A stretch of DNA of 64,000 nucleotides from Glaciimonas sp. CA11.2 (GTDB lineage Bacteria > Pseudomonadota > Gammaproteobacteria > Burkholderiales > Burkholderiaceae_D): NCBI RefSeq assembly GCF_034314045.1, contig NZ_JAVIWL010000001.1:4402001-4466000 (forward strand), in the 5' to 3' direction. Made by a program: the position numbers and the translations under genes. Positions 63,919-64,000 of this stretch are shown here, piece after piece; the stretch's first letter is position 1; every line of letters begins with the position of its first letter. The notes below the pieces were generated by a model. The model saw nothing but the letters and a program-made list of their open reading frames with translations, ran no database searches and was not told the origin of the DNA.

Positions 63919-64000
63919 CTACCCGAACGAATGAGCCAATATAAAGTCGATGCAGGGACCGGTCAGCACATAGGTGACCGCACTGAACAACAGGACCGGG
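63919..64000 (-). CDS. C-terminal end of a membrane protein, cut by window edge
   Basis: A minus-strand frame enters from the right edge and ends at TAG 63919-63921, giving a 26-residue tail (FSAVTYVLTGPCIDFILAHSFG) that looks like a final membrane helix plus short tail. The family cannot be named from this fragment; phosphatidylserine synthase and cation transporters end similarly. Confidence that it is coding is moderate. Confidence 0.4.
   Translation of the reverse strand, partial: PVLLFSAVTYVLTGPCIDFILAHSFG

Overview
The window looks like a chromosomal segment of a betaproteobacterium, most likely Burkholderiales and probably Oxalobacteraceae (Collimonas/Glaciimonas/Herminiimonas-like). 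The basis is moderate GC, pcaIJF beta-ketoadipate genes with an IclR regulator, a lysine/alanine/proline-rich histone-H1-like protein beside ppx, and protein styles typical of the order. The taxonomic call is inference. I saw no tRNA, rRNA, CRISPR array or intact transposase.

Layout. 1-5 kb: the start of a VIT-type iron/manganese transporter (cut by the window edge), a BigR/SqrR-like persulfide sensor with a split YeeE/YedE sulfur transporter, then a compact mercury-resistance operon (merR divergent from merTPA, with a canonical 19-bp-spacer mer promoter). 5-9.4 kb, minus strand: an exported protein, a DUF442 phosphatase-like protein, a methyltransferase, and a PQQ-type sugar dehydrogenase paired with a diheme cytochrome c. 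10-25 kb: the most striking region, a 14-kb minus-strand sulfonate cluster with a divergent GntR/UTRA regulator. 25-30.5 kb: hypothetical genes, a chemoreceptor, a patatin and a dispersed ~95-bp repeat. 30.8-36.8 kb: GntP permease, IclR regulator, pcaIJF and a VOC protein. 37-42 kb: HTH-HipA fusion kinase, SUMT (cobA), peptide-type binding protein and a stress-like protein. 42.5-48.2 kb: a four-gene polysaccharide synthesis/export operon. 48-64 kb: housekeeping and redox genes (kinase, MaoC, CcdA plus thioredoxin, ribA, pirin, dbpA, exonuclease, iorAB, histone-like protein, ppx, dinG, DUF465).

The sulfonate cluster (10008-25000) is the best candidate for an undescribed system. One regulon carries a TauE-type sulfite exporter, an SsuABC/TauABC-type transporter, a complete four-subunit succinate-dehydrogenase/fumarate-reductase-like complex, a heterodimeric class I fumarase-like enzyme, a TPP enzyme, sulfolactate sulfo-lyase SuyAB, and the SlcC/ComC pair that inverts sulfolactate. 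A plausible reading is breakdown of a C4 dicarboxylate sulfonate such as sulfosuccinate: oxidation to a sulfofumarate, hydration to a sulfomalate, inversion of the hydroxyl carbon through the keto acid, then loss of sulfite to an oxo-acid, with sulfite exported. An identical 14-bp motif overlaps the -35 box of both predicted promoters (before tauE and before suyA), which supports a single GntR-controlled regulon.

The 42.5-48.2 kb operon (PIG-L deacetylase, ATP-grasp, GT2 fused to a glycosidase-like domain, TPR/beta-barrel outer-membrane protein) resembles poly-GlcNAc-type systems in logic but has different parts, and is a second system worth following.
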